Shown here: piece by piece, positions 55,767 to 64,000 of the stretch | Position numbering within the stretch: the stretch's first letter is position 1 | Layout of the letters: every line of letters starts with the position of its first letter | NCBI GenBank assembly: GCA_040839025.1 | Contig: JBFPJN010000001.1 | Span: 372,001-436,000, forward strand | DNA length: 64,000 bases | From: Alphaproteobacteria bacterium LSUCC0719 | Lineage (GTDB): Bacteria > Pseudomonadota > Alphaproteobacteria > Puniceispirillales > Puniceispirillaceae | Reading direction: 5' to 3' | Made by a program: the position numbers and the translations under genes | Notes under the pieces: generated by a model | Database searches by the model: none | What the model was told of the DNA's origin: nothing | What the model saw: only the letters and a program-made list of their open reading frames with translations

Positions 55767-56742
55767 TCATGCGACATTGATGGTTTCTGTTGGCAGCTAT
55801 CTGCCGGAACGGGTCATGACCAACCATGATCTGGCCAAGATGGTCGAAACAAGCGATGACTGGATCAAGCAGCGCACCGGTATTGCACAGAGGCACATCG
55901 TTGCTGATGACGAGAAAACCTCGGATTTGGCGCGCAATGCTGCTGAGCGGGCGCTTCAACAGTGCGGTCTGACAGGTGCCGATATCGACCTGATCATCGT
56001 TGCCACAAGCACCCCCGATGATACCTTTCCTTCGACAGCGACCAGGGTTCAGCACCAGATTGGCGCGACAACGGCCATTGCCTTTGATATTCAGGCCGTC
56101 TGTGCGGGGTTTGTCTATGCTCTGGATGTTGCCGATGCGATGCTGTCCAGCGGTCGGGGGCGGCGGGCCCTTGTCATTGGCGCGGAAAGCTTCTCGAAAA
56201 TCCTGAACTGGAAAGATCGCACGACCTGTGTGCTGTTCGGCGATGGCGCTGGCGCGGTGTTGCTGGAACGCGGCGATGCAACAGGTGGGTATGGTGTTCT
56301 GGCCAGCCGCCTTCACGCAGACGGGGCGCACCGTGATATCCTGTATGTCGATGGTGGGCCGTCAAGTTCGGGCACTGTCGGGCATGTCAGGATGGAAGGC
56401 AACAAGGTCTTTCGTCACGCGGTTGAAAAGCTTTCGACCGTCATGGACGAGGTTCTGGAAGCTGCCGATATGAGCGTTGATCAGGTGGACTGGCTGGTGC
56501 CGCATCAGGCCAATATCCGGATCATCGAAGGCATGCAGAAGAAAATGGGACTGTCGGATGATCGTGTGGTGAAGACGGTGCATCAGCATGCCAATACGTC
56601 GGCGGCCTCGATCCCGTTGGCGCTGGCGGCTGCGGTTGACGATGGCAGGGTCCGCAACGGACAGGTTCTGGCCTTCGAGGCGATTGGTGGTGGGCTCGTC
56701 TGGGGTGCCGCGCTTGTTCGCTATGGCCGGCCAGGTGATTAA
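55759..56742 (+). CDS. fabH: 3-oxoacyl-ACP synthase III
   Basis: A 327-residue KAS III that starts fatty acid synthesis by condensing acetyl-CoA with malonyl-ACP. The catalytic cysteine is C115 in FDIQAVCAGF. Histidine in VPHQANIRI and asparagine in HANTSAASIP complete the triad. DWIKQRTGI near the N-terminus is typical. It is coupled to plsX. Confidence 0.96.
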   Translation: MADHATLMVSVGSYLPERVMTNHDLAKMVETSDDWIKQRTGIAQRHIVADDEKTSDLARNAAERALQQCGLTGADIDLIIVATSTPDDTFPSTATRVQHQIGATTAIAFDIQAVCAGFVYALDVADAMLSSGRGRRALVIGAESFSKILNWKDRTTCVLFGDGAGAVLLERGDATGGYGVLASRLHADGAHRDILYVDGGPSSSGTVGHVRMEGNKVFRHAVEKLSTVMDEVLEAADMSVDQVDWLVPHQANIRIIEGMQKKMGLSDDRVVKTVHQHANTSAASIPLALAAAVDDGRVRNGQVLAFEAIGGGLVWGAALVRYGRPGD

Positions 56743-56848
56743 TGCATACATTAGCTTTTTGAGATAAACATCTGTAACACAGTCGCAATCGCATCAATTT
56801 TATGTGCAGTTGATTGACTCAACCTGGAAACGACATTAGCGTGACATC

Positions 56849-57142
56849 ATGAGCAAGACATTGACACGTGCCGACCTCGCCGAGGCGGTGTATCGAAATA
56901 TCGGTTTGTCTCGCAATGAGTCAGCTGAACTTGTTGAAACATTTCTTGAAGAAATGTGCCTATGTCTCGAAAAAGGCGAAGAAGTTAAGCTTTCGTCCTT
57001 CGGTACGTTTTCGGTGCAGTCAAAGCGGGAACGTGTAGGCCGCAACCCGAAAACGGGTGTGGAAGCAACCATTACTCCACGCCGTGTCCTGTCATTTCGT
57101 CCGTCGCATATCCTGAAAGACCGGGTTGACGCCGAATCATGA
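56849..57142 (+). CDS. ihfA: Integration host factor alpha subunit
   Basis: A 97-residue DNA-bending protein. [25 protein letters not shown] opens the helical body; [14 protein letters not shown] and [17 protein letters not shown] hold the beta-arm with the intercalating proline. The upstream 106-bp AT-rich space contains an IHF-like ATCAATTTTATG at about 56793. Its stop overlaps the merR start by 4 bp, the usual alphaproteobacterial pairing. Confidence 0.96.
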   Translation: MSKTLTRADLAEAVYRNIGLSRNESAELVETFLEEMCLCLEKGEEVKLSSFGTFSVQSKRERVGRNPKTGVEATITPRRVLSFRPSHILKDRVDAES

Positions 57143-57501
57143 GTCAGAAAGCTTCCGATGCCTTCCGGACGATTTCCGAGGTTGCGGACCATCTTGATAT
57201 CCCGCCGCATGTGTTGCGGTTCTGGGAAACCAAATTCACCATGTTACGTCCCTTGAAGCGCAGCGGCGGTCGGCGATATTACCGGCCAGACGATGTGGCG
57301 CTTCTCGAGCGCATCCGAGACCTTCTCTACAAGGATGGTTTCACGATCAAAGGTGCGCAGAAACATCTGGACAACCGCCAGCCAGGCAGCGCTTCCATGG
57401 TCGCGGCGACGGTAGCCACGGATGGGCTTTCAGAGGCGCTTGCCTCATTGGAGTCGGCGCGTGATTCGCTGGCGCATCTTCGCAAGACCATCGAAAGCTG
57501 A
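57139..57501 (+). CDS. MerR-family transcriptional regulator
   Basis: A 120-residue protein with a winged helix-turn-helix of MerR type ([25 protein letters not shown], then [15 protein letters not shown]). A short helical tail follows, with no effector-binding domain or metal cysteines. This short MerR co-occurs with ihfA in alphaproteobacteria; its targets are not known. Confidence 0.9.
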   Translation: MSQKASDAFRTISEVADHLDIPPHVLRFWETKFTMLRPLKRSGGRRYYRPDDVALLERIRDLLYKDGFTIKGAQKHLDNRQPGSASMVAATVATDGLSEALASLESARDSLAHLRKTIES

Positions 57502-57624
57502 TGTCATAAGCCGACGCCAAAACCGGCGTGGCCCGCGCAGATATCCATCCGCCATCATCGGTCGATCAACAAGGATGAATCCGTTTGCGAAGGCGTGATT
57601 GCTCGTCTATAACGCTTATCGTGT

Positions 57625-57701
57625 CGGAGCGTAGCGCAGCCTGGTAGCGCACCTGCTTCGGGAGCAGGGGGTCGGAGGTTCGAATCCTCTCGCTCCGACC
57701 A
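57625..57701 (+). tRNA. tRNA-Pro (anticodon CGG)
   Basis: 77 nt including the encoded CCA. Acceptor CGGAGCG (57625-57631) pairs with CGCTCCG (57691-57697), followed by A and CCA. The anticodon stem CCTGC/GCAGG encloses loop TTCGGGA, giving CGG (codon CCG). T-arm GGAGG-TTCGAAT-CCTCT is standard. Confidence 0.96.
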
Positions 57702-57794
57702 GTTTCCAGTCATCGACCGTCATCTGCAATCATCAGCGTCTTCACCGGGTGGAGATGTTGTCGATGTCGGGTCCGATCGTGGCCGGTTGCGGTT

Positions 57795-58355
57795 TCAGCC
57801 GAAATGTTCGGCATTGTCCTGATTTGCCGCCGCCTTTTTCTCGACGCTTGGATAGGCGGCGAGGTGCCGGTCAATCACAACCTGCTGGCGCACTGATTCA
57901 AGCTTGTTTCGCAATTTGGCAATCATGCCGGCATCGGGCTTTTCCTGCTGGATGAGTTCTTCGACAAGGTCGGCGATACGCTCGATTTCGAGCCCAAGCA
58001 TGTTGCTCTGCTTGTTGCTGTCGATCAGCCGGAACTGGATCTTACGGATCAGCGCGGCAGTCACCTTGTCGCGTTTTGCGATATCGATGAAATACTGGCG
58101 GGGAATGCGGGTTGCCTTGGCCCCCACTGGCGAAGCAATGGCGGTTACCGTTCGTTCGGTGTCGAGCAACAATGATGTCTCGCCAAGGATCTCGTTGGCA
58201 CCAATCCTGTTCAGCCGCAGACCTTCTGCCGTGAAAAGCTCAACCGAACCTTCCATGATCAGAAAGGCGTCGCGGGACGGGTCGCCGGCGCGATAGATCA
58301 CTTCATTGGAATCCCAGAGGATAAATTTGTCGCGTTCGAGCACGATTGCCTGCAT
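57795..58355 (-). CDS. Cyclic nucleotide-binding domain protein
   Basis: A 186-residue protein. Residues 1 to about 115 form a CNMP-binding beta-barrel ([31 protein letters not shown], then [21 protein letters not shown] at the phosphate-cassette position). A helical tail ([15 protein letters not shown]) follows, without a DNA-binding domain. The cassette has GETSL but no clear arginine typical of cAMP binding, so ligand binding is uncertain. It lies between the two tRNA-Pro genes on the opposite strand. Confidence 0.85.
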   Translation of the reverse strand: MQAIVLERDKFILWDSNEVIYRAGDPSRDAFLIMEGSVELFTAEGLRLNRIGANEILGETSLLLDTERTVTAIASPVGAKATRIPRQYFIDIAKRDKVTAALIRKIQFRLIDSNKQSNMLGLEIERIADLVEELIQQEKPDAGMIAKLRNKLESVRQQVVIDRHLAAYPSVEKKAAANQDNAEHFG

Positions 58356-58550
58356 CCATCATCAAATAAGTGCGTCACAATAGGTCATTAACATGATCTT
58401 GTCTGCTGTCATCAGCCAGATCGCCCATGTCACATCGTCACTCCGCCCATTCCCGGCTGCCACAAAAGGTTGCCAGTCAAGGGTGCTGCTCAGGGTTGCC
58501 ACAGAAAGGTGTTTGCACCGACATGGATGACAGCGTATAACCTTTCGCGT

Positions 58551-58627
58551 CGGAGCGTAGCGCAGCCTGGTAGCGCACTTTACTGGGGGTGAAGGGGTCG
58601 TGGGTTCGAATCCCGCCGCTCCGACCA
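58551..58627 (+). tRNA. tRNA-Pro (anticodon GGG)
   Basis: 77 nt with encoded CCA. The first 28 bases and the last 11 are identical to those of the tRNA-Pro at 57625. The anticodon stem CTTTA/TGAAG encloses loop CTGGGGG, giving GGG (codons CCC and CCU). T-arm GTGGG-TTCGAAT-CCCGC is standard. Confidence 0.95.
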
Positions 58628-58843
58628 TTTTCCTTCACAAGCCAATGACCTGCCATAATGCGTCATGGCTCGAAATTCCGCGCAGTGACAATGTCTGTCC
58701 AAATCCTGCACTTCTGAATGCCTCAAAATATGTTTACCCGGTGGCGGGCCCCTGAAAGGCCTGATACAAACACAACACCGTGAACGCCAGCCGGTTTGGT
58801 GTCGTTGCAGACGCCGCCGATGATTTAGGGAAAGGGATGGTTC

Positions 58844-59290
58844 ATGAGCCTCAATGTCTATCTTTCAGGTGAAATTCACACTGACTGGCGCGACCAGATC
58901 ATTGCCGGCGCAGCTGGCCTCGATGTCAGCTTTTCAAGCCCTGTCACCGATCATGAAGCCAGCGATGATTGCGGCGTGCGGATCCTTGGCGCCGAACCCG
59001 ACAAGTTCTGGCACGATAACAAGGGCGCCAATATCAACGCCATCCGAACGCGCAATGGTATTGCCGCGGCAGATATCGTTGTGGTGCGGTTTGGCGAGAA
59101 ATATAGGCAATGGAACGCGGCCTTCGATGCGGGCTATGCGGCGGCACTTGGCAAGTCGCTCATCATCATGCATGGGGCGGATCACCAGCACGCGCTGAAG
59201 GAAGTCGATGCAGCGGCGCTTGCGGTTGTGGAAACGCCGGCGCAGATTGTTGATATCCTTCGCTATGTTCTGGAAGGCACGCTTCCCTGA
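58844..59290 (+). CDS. YtoQ-family protein
   Basis: A 148-residue protein of the YtoQ family, distantly related to nucleoside 2-deoxyribosyltransferases. NVYLSGEIHTDWRDQI, SSPVTDHEASDDCG, DKFWHDNKGANINAIRTR and RFGEKYRQWNAAFDAGYAAALGK are family segments. Enzyme activity has not been established for this family. A GGGAAAGGG ribosome-binding site precedes it. Confidence 0.88.
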   Translation: MSLNVYLSGEIHTDWRDQIIAGAAGLDVSFSSPVTDHEASDDCGVRILGAEPDKFWHDNKGANINAIRTRNGIAAADIVVVRFGEKYRQWNAAFDAGYAAALGKSLIIMHGADHQHALKEVDAAALAVVETPAQIVDILRYVLEGTLP

Positions 59291-59334
59291 CCGGCGGGGT
59301 GGTGATGTCGTCTGCTGTCGACTGTGATCCGGTG

Positions 59335-59811
59335 TTAACGTTCGATATCCGTGTCTTCGTCAGGTGCCAATGTCGCGCCTGTTCCTGTGAATTCAAGACG
59401 CCGCATCGCGATATGGGCGATCCGCTTTACAAGATGGTTTCGCCGCTGGGCCGCCAGCCGTGATTCCGGTGCCGGCTGTATCTCGAGACAGTCAAACCCG
59501 TCGGTGATGATGACGCCGCACATGTCGGAATCCGGCAGGATCTCGCGCGGAAACGTATCCGCGACGGCAAAATAGAATCGGTCGGCCCATTCTGGATATT
59601 CATGCCATTTCCGGTCGCTGAGGAAGTCCTGGCGCGAGGATTTCACTTCGACAATCGTGATCTCGCCGCCATTGCCGATTGCGATGATGTCAACGCGCCG
59701 CCCCGTCCGCAAAGTGAATTCCCGCAGACAGGCGTCACCGCGTTCGATGAACATGTTGGCAACCGCATCGGTAATCCGCAGGGTTGGAAGCGTGTCATCT
59801 GTCTTTGGCAT
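59335..59811 (-). CDS. mmcB: MmcB-like DNA repair nuclease-fold protein
   Basis: A 158-residue protein of the MmcB family. RRVDIIAIGNGGEITIVEVKSSRQDFLSD shows the D-(x)n-E-x-K core of PD-(D/E)xK nucleases; WADRFYFAVADTFP and CGVIITDG follow. In Caulobacter MmcB is SOS-linked and supports the ImuA/ImuB/DnaE2 mutagenic pathway. It is convergent with ytoQ and 36 bp downstream of the ABC ATPase gene on the same strand. Confidence 0.88.
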   Translation of the reverse strand: MPKTDDTLPTLRITDAVANMFIERGDACLREFTLRTGRRVDIIAIGNGGEITIVEVKSSRQDFLSDRKWHEYPEWADRFYFAVADTFPREILPDSDMCGVIITDGFDCLEIQPAPESRLAAQRRNHLVKRIAHIAMRRLEFTGTGATLAPDEDTDIER

Positions 59812-59847
59812 CTCACCGGTTTTCCAGAACAGGGGCAGTCATTTCGC

Positions 59848-61443
59848 TCAGGCGCTTTTGCGCCTGGCCGCCGCGATCAGGTCGATTGTATAGGGATGCT
59901 GCGGCGCCTGCATGATGGCGGATGTTGCGCCGCGTTCAACGACCACCCCGTCTTTCATCACGATCATGTCGTCACTGATTGATCCGATCAGCGCGATATC
60001 GTGACTGATGAAAAGATAGCCGAGGTCAAACCGGCTCTGCAGCCGGTCAAGAAGCGCGATCAGTGACTTCTGGACAGTCATGTCCAGTGCCGATGTCGGT
60101 TCATCAAACAGAATGATCCGCGGCTTCAGGATCAGCGCTCTGGCAATGGCAATCCTCTGGCGCTGCCCACCGGAAAATTCATGTGGGTAATTGCCGGCCA
60201 CAGCGGGATCCAGCCCGACCTCTTCCAGCACCTCGGCCACCGCCAGGCGGCGTTCGGCAACGCTGCCGATATCATGTGCCACCAACCCCTCGGCGATAAT
60301 GTCACCAACCGACATCCGCGGTGACAGCGATCCAAAAGGATCCTGAAAGACAATTTGTACCTGTCGGCGAAACGCCTTCAGCCCGCGCGTGTCACCCTGT
60401 CTGACAGGCGCGTTGTCGAAGGTGATCTGGCCCTCACAGCCCACAAGTTGGGTCACCGCTCTGGCAAGGGTTGATTTGCCTGACCCGCTTTCACCAACAA
60501 TGCCGACCGTATGGCCTGTCTTCACGTCAAGATCAACGCCATCCACAGCCTTGATCCAGCGTCTTGTGCGGCGAAGCAATCCGCCGCGAACAGGGAAATG
60601 CACCTTGATATCCCGAGCCGTCAACAGATTGTCGGAGCCGGTGCTGCGCGCGTTGCGCAGACCCTGTGGCTGGGCGGCAATCAGGTCCTTTGTATAGCTC
60701 TCGCGCGGCGCACCAAAGATATCCGCCATCTTGCCATGTTCGACGATCTCGCCCTTGCGCATGACCAGGACACGGTCCGCAATCTGCCTGACCACACCGA
60801 GATCATGTGTGATGAACAGCATTGAAAGCCCGGTATCGCGCTTCAGGTCGGCAAGCAGGTCAAGGATTTGTGCCTCAATGGTCACGTCAAGCGCCGTTGT
60901 CGGTTCATCCGCGATCAACAGATCGGGCCCATTCGCCAGCGCCATGGCGATCATCACACGCTGGCGCTGACCACCTGACAGTTCATGCGGGTAGGATGAC
61001 AGGCGGTCCTGTGGTTCGGGGATGCCGACACGATGCAGCAATTCGATTGTACGATCCCGCAGCATGGCCGGTAAAAGCCGTTGATGAAGCCGCAGGCTCT
61101 CTCCAATCTGCCGCTCGATGGTGTGAAGTGGGTTCAGGGACGTCATCGGTTCCTGAAAGACCATCCCGATCTGGTTGCCACGAATGCCCTGCATGAAAGT
61201 TTCGTCATGCGGATTGATCGGCGCGCCTTTCCAGCAGATGTCCCCGCTCTGCATGGCATTGTCGGCAAGCAGGCCCAGACTTGCGAGGGCCGATACCGAT
61301 TTTCCGGACCCGCTTTCACCAACCAGCGCCACTGTCTCGCCCGGCATGATGTCCAGCGACAGCGATCTGACCGCCGGTGTCACAACACCGTCACGCCGGA
61401 AGCCGATCTGGAGGTTGCGAAGAGACAGGAGCGGCGCGGTCAT
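59848..61443 (-). CDS. yejF: Peptide ABC transporter, dual ATP-binding protein (YejF-like)
   Basis: A 531-residue protein with two ABC ATPase domains. Domain 1 has [17 protein letters not shown] and [12 protein letters not shown]; domain 2 has [18 protein letters not shown] and [11 protein letters not shown]. An oligopeptide-type linker lies between them. It energises the YejB/YejE permease for peptides (in E. coli, including microcin C). Its start overlaps the yejE end by 4 bp. Confidence 0.94.
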   Translation of the reverse strand: MTAPLLSLRNLQIGFRRDGVVTPAVRSLSLDIMPGETVALVGESGSGKSVSALASLGLLADNAMQSGDICWKGAPINPHDETFMQGIRGNQIGMVFQEPMTSLNPLHTIERQIGESLRLHQRLLPAMLRDRTIELLHRVGIPEPQDRLSSYPHELSGGQRQRVMIAMALANGPDLLIADEPTTALDVTIEAQILDLLADLKRDTGLSMLFITHDLGVVRQIADRVLVMRKGEIVEHGKMADIFGAPRESYTKDLIAAQPQGLRNARSTGSDNLLTARDIKVHFPVRGGLLRRTRRWIKAVDGVDLDVKTGHTVGIVGESGSGKSTLARAVTQLVGCEGQITFDNAPVRQGDTRGLKAFRRQVQIVFQDPFGSLSPRMSVGDIIAEGLVAHDIGSVAERRLAVAEVLEEVGLDPAVAGNYPHEFSGGQRQRIAIARALILKPRIILFDEPTSALDMTVQKSLIALLDRLQSRFDLGYLFISHDIALIGSISDDMIVMKDGVVVERGATSAIMQAPQHPYTIDLIAAARRKSA

Positions 61444-62546
61444 GAAAATGTCTTTCTTGGGTCAAAGGCGTCGCGTACCCCTTCAAAGATGAACACAAGC
61501 AGCGCCAGCAGCAGGGCAAAGACAAGGAATGCCGTCAGGCCGAGCCAGGGCGCCTGAAGGTTCTGTTTTGCCTGTAGCGTCAACTCGCCAAGCGACGGCG
61601 CCGAGGAGGGGAGGCCGAAGCCCAGAAAATCCAGCGCGGCGAGCGAGCCGATGGCGCCGGTAACGATGAAAGGCAGCATCGTCAAGGTTGCCACCATGGC
61701 GTTTGGCAGTACATGTCTGAACATGATTGCCATTGGTCGCACCCCGAGCGCCTTCGCGGCCTGAACATATTCAAAGTTGCGGGCCCGCAGGAATTCGGCC
61801 CGTACCACACCGACCAGGGCTGTCCAGCTGAACAGCGTCATCAGAAACACCAGAAGCCAGAAATCCATGCGCCATATCGCCGAGACGATGATGATGATGT
61901 AGAGCGATGGTGTCGCGCCCCAGATTTCGATCAACCGCTGCGCCAGCAGATCGGTTCGTCCGCCTAGATATCCCTGTACGGCCCCGACAAGAATGCCGAT
62001 GGCTGAAGCCAGAACCGACACGATGATGGCGAACATAACCGACAGCCGAAAGCCGTAGATGATTCTGGCCAGTACATCGCGTGCCGTATCATCCGTGCCA
62101 AGCCAGTGGTTCGCATCCGGCGGTGACGGGGCCGGACTGTCGAGGGTCGCAATTGTCGAGTGGTGATGGGGGATCAGCGGCCAGACAATCCACCCACGCT
62201 CGATTTCTTGACCGCTGATACGTCCATCGGCGGCGTCTTCAATCAGCATTTCCGGGGTGTCCCAGCACGCATCCATGCCACCGGTAACGATCAGGCACTG
62301 GACCTCGACGTCACCATATATGGCCTCGGTTCGAAGATCACCGCCAAAGCTGCGTTCGGAATAGAACTGGAAGATGGGCATGTAGTAGCCGTCCCGGTAT
62401 TTCACCAGGATAGGCCGGTCATTGGCGATCAATTCAGCGAACAACGACACAACGAACAGCACGCCGAAGACAATCAACGAGACAAAGGCGCGGCGGTTGC
62501 GTTTGAAATTCTGCCAGCGGCGATGGGTCAGGCTGATCTGGCTCAT
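61440..62546 (-). CDS. yejE: Peptide ABC transporter permease (YejE-like)
   Basis: A 368-residue permease. The large N-terminal periplasmic region after the first helix ([21 protein letters not shown]) is typical of Yej[20 protein letters not shown] and the EAA loop [23 protein letters not shown] follow. It overlaps both yejB and yejF by 4 bp. Confidence 0.94.
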   Translation of the reverse strand: MSQISLTHRRWQNFKRNRRAFVSLIVFGVLFVVSLFAELIANDRPILVKYRDGYYMPIFQFYSERSFGGDLRTEAIYGDVEVQCLIVTGGMDACWDTPEMLIEDAADGRISGQEIERGWIVWPLIPHHHSTIATLDSPAPSPPDANHWLGTDDTARDVLARIIYGFRLSVMFAIIVSVLASAIGILVGAVQGYLGGRTDLLAQRLIEIWGATPSLYIIIIVSAIWRMDFWLLVFLMTLFSWTALVGVVRAEFLRARNFEYVQAAKALGVRPMAIMFRHVLPNAMVATLTMLPFIVTGAIGSLAALDFLGFGLPSSAPSLGELTLQAKQNLQAPWLGLTAFLVFALLLALLVFIFEGVRDAFDPRKTFS

Positions 62547-63622
62547 GACAGCCTCGATTCAAAATCGATCCGGGGATCGATCCATACATACATCAGATCC
62601 GATATCAGTCCGATGACGAGGCCGATCAGGCTGAAGATGAACAGCGTTCCGAAAACAACGGGATAATCCCGCGCGACCGCTGCCTCGAATCCCATCCTGC
62701 CAAGCCCATCAAGAGAGAAGATTGTTTCGATGATCAGTGAACTGCCAAAGAACACCGACACAAACACCGCCGGAAATCCGGCAATGACGATCAGCATCGC
62801 GTTTCGGAACACATGACCATACAGGACACGACGCTCGGTCAGTCCCTTGGCGCGTGCCGTCAGCACATATTGCTTGCGGATTTCATCGAGGAAGGAGTTC
62901 TTCGTCAACAATGTCAGCGTGGCAAAGGCGGAGATGGTCGAAGCGATGACCGGCAGCGCAATATGCCAGAAATAGTCCAGCACCTGCCGCCAGGCCGACA
63001 TGTCCGCGAAATCGGGCGAGACAAGGCCACGAAGGGGGAAAATCTTTACATATGATCCACCTGCGAACAGCACCAGCAGCAGAATGGCAAACAGAAACCC
63101 CGGGATGGCATAGCCGACGATGATCAGACTGGATGTCCAGCTGTCGAACCCGCTGCCGTCCCGAACGGCCTTGCGGATGCCAAGCGGGATCGAGATCAGA
63201 TAGGCAAGAAGTGTTGTCCACAGGCCAAGCGAAATCGACACCGGCATCTTTTCGACAATCAGGTCGGTAACGCTGATGGATCGAAAATAGCTCTCGCCGA
63301 AATCAAACCGCATATAGTCCCACAGCATCGACAGGAACCGTTCAAGAGGTGGTTTGTCGAAGCCGAACTGCCGCTCGAGGTCGGCCACGAAATCCTCTGG
63401 CAGCCCCTGTGCGCCAAGGTAGTCACCGCGGTCGCTGGCCTGTCTGATTTCACCGCCTCCACCGGCGATTCCGGCAAATACGTCGGTATCCTGTTCCAGC
63501 TGCGAGAGGATCTGTTCCACCGGGCCGCCCGGCACAAACTGCACCAGAACGAAATTGATCAGCATGATGCCGAACAATGTTGGCAGGATGAGAGCCAGTC
63601 GGCGCAGGATATAGGCAACCAT
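62543..63622 (-). CDS. yejB: Peptide ABC transporter permease (YejB-like)
   Basis: A 359-residue DppB-type permease: [30 protein letters not shown] at the N-terminus, a Gly-rich periplasmic insertion ([13 protein letters not shown]), and the EAA motif [23 protein letters not shown]. It is the first permease gene after the substrate-binding protein gene. Confidence 0.94.
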   Translation of the reverse strand: MVAYILRRLALILPTLFGIMLINFVLVQFVPGGPVEQILSQLEQDTDVFAGIAGGGGEIRQASDRGDYLGAQGLPEDFVADLERQFGFDKPPLERFLSMLWDYMRFDFGESYFRSISVTDLIVEKMPVSISLGLWTTLLAYLISIPLGIRKAVRDGSGFDSWTSSLIIVGYAIPGFLFAILLLVLFAGGSYVKIFPLRGLVSPDFADMSAWRQVLDYFWHIALPVIASTISAFATLTLLTKNSFLDEIRKQYVLTARAKGLTERRVLYGHVFRNAMLIVIAGFPAVFVSVFFGSSLIIETIFSLDGLGRMGFEAAVARDYPVVFGTLFIFSLIGLVIGLISDLMYVWIDPRIDFESRLS

Positions 63623-63647
63623 GATGGCAATGCTTCCTTGACGATTG

Positions 63648-64000
63648 TCAGAAGGCGCCCGCGGCCTTCAGCCTGTCGTGAGCCTGCGTGTCGAACCACC
63701 AGAAATCAAGCGTTCCAAGGGCATAGGCCGGCAGGGTGTCAGGATAGCGATACATGTCATAATAGGCGACGGTATGAATGTTCCGGAACCACTGCGGAAC
63801 CCAGAATTTTTCCGCCCGCAAAACACGATCAAGCGCCCGCACGGCGTCATCCAGCTCCGCCCGCGTCGTTGCTGCCTTTACAGCTTCGATCAGCCTGTCC
63901 GCCGCCTCGCTTCCATATCCCGCGAGATTGAAAATCGAAAATGCAGCACTTTCCGATCCGAAATATTGCTCAAGTTCGGATCCGGGGGTCAGCTGGGTCC
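63648..64000 (-). CDS. yejA: Extracellular peptide-binding protein (YejA-like), C-terminal part (5' cut by window)
   Basis: The frame is open from 64000 down to the stop at 63648 (about 117 residues visible). [54 protein letters not shown] and [10 protein letters not shown] belong to the SBP_bac_5 (YejA branch) C-terminal lobe. The residual GTG at 63842 is internal. It lies 25 bp upstream of yejB, so the unit is yejA-B-E-F. Confidence 0.88.
   Translation of the reverse strand, partial: TQLTPGSELEQYFGSESAAFSIFNLAGYGSEAADRLIEAVKAATTRAELDDAVRALDRVLRAEKFWVPQWFRNIHTVAYYDMYRYPDTLPAYALGTLDFWWFDTQAHDRLKAAGAF

Noticed and set aside
58362-58628. 88-residue minus-strand frame starting MVGAAGFEPTTPSPP
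   Set aside because: It is the antisense of the tRNA-Pro gene, a well-known artefact of gene calling.
1-64000. CRISPR arrays, insertion sequences, prophage or integrase genes
   Set aside because: No evenly spaced short repeats, terminal inverted repeats or recombinase motifs were seen by eye.

Overview
The window is bacterial chromosome from an alphaproteobacterium. The evidence is the content and order of conserved clusters: a 14-gene nuoA-N operon running into birA, coaX, rnj, mce and a DUF1467 gene; glyA-nrdR-ribD-ribE-ribBX-ribH-nusB; and DUF177-plsX-fabH-ihfA-merR. DUF2842, MmcB and CBP3-type chaperone genes fit the same class. The trimethylamine-methyltransferase-like gene, the many EamA and TauE transporters and the compact spacing would suit a free-living, possibly marine lineage (SAR116 or Rhodospirillales-like), but that placement is inference. 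No rRNA, transposase, integrase, phage gene or CRISPR array was seen.

Layout. 1-4730: the end of a fatty-acid-oxidation 3-hydroxyacyl-CoA dehydrogenase, DMT and TauE transporters, an overlapping DUF2842/SprT-like/2OG-oxygenase trio, and hpf. 4763-7843 (minus strand): cobU-cobT-cobS-cobC for cobalamin lower-ligand assembly, divergent from an mttB-like gene (7992-9569). 9651-13360: an accessory segment bounded by two 48-bp direct repeats. It holds a membrane protein, a coiled-coil plus RTX calcium-repeat protein and a lipoprotein. 13363-19257: a Ca2+/Na+ antiporter and then five plus-strand genes of envelope character (secreted protein, M48 protease with glycine-rich repeats, membrane-anchored TPR protein, PH-domain protein, membrane protein). 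19306-28041: a 39-residue membrane peptide, typA, three more EamA transporters, GDPD, ArsC-like, two tandem Lin0512 genes, DUF3429 and an MBL-fold hydrolase. 28152-46379: the complex I super-operon, closed by a hairpin terminator at 46431. 46806-52940: rpiB, glyA, nrdR, riboflavin genes and nusB. 52953-57501: bamE (minus strand), CBP3, DUF177, plsX, fabH, ihfA and a MerR regulator. 57625-58627: two tRNA-Pro genes around a cyclic-nucleotide-binding protein. 58844-64000: YtoQ, MmcB and a Yej-type peptide ABC transporter (yejF, yejE, yejB and the C-terminal part of yejA) on the minus strand.

How the genes work together. Complex I supplies the proton-motive force. The rib genes make the flavin it needs, while the RibBA-type protein here has lost the zinc cysteines of its GTP cyclohydrolase II half, so a separate RibA is expected elsewhere. 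The cob genes could supply the corrinoid needed by corrinoid-dependent methyl transfer of the mttB type, although no corrinoid protein is encoded here.

The parts that look least described are the direct-repeat-bounded RTX segment, the 14.6-19.3 kb envelope cluster and the tandem Lin0512 pair. All positions and motifs come from reading the sequence. Family names rest on recognised motifs, not on database searches.
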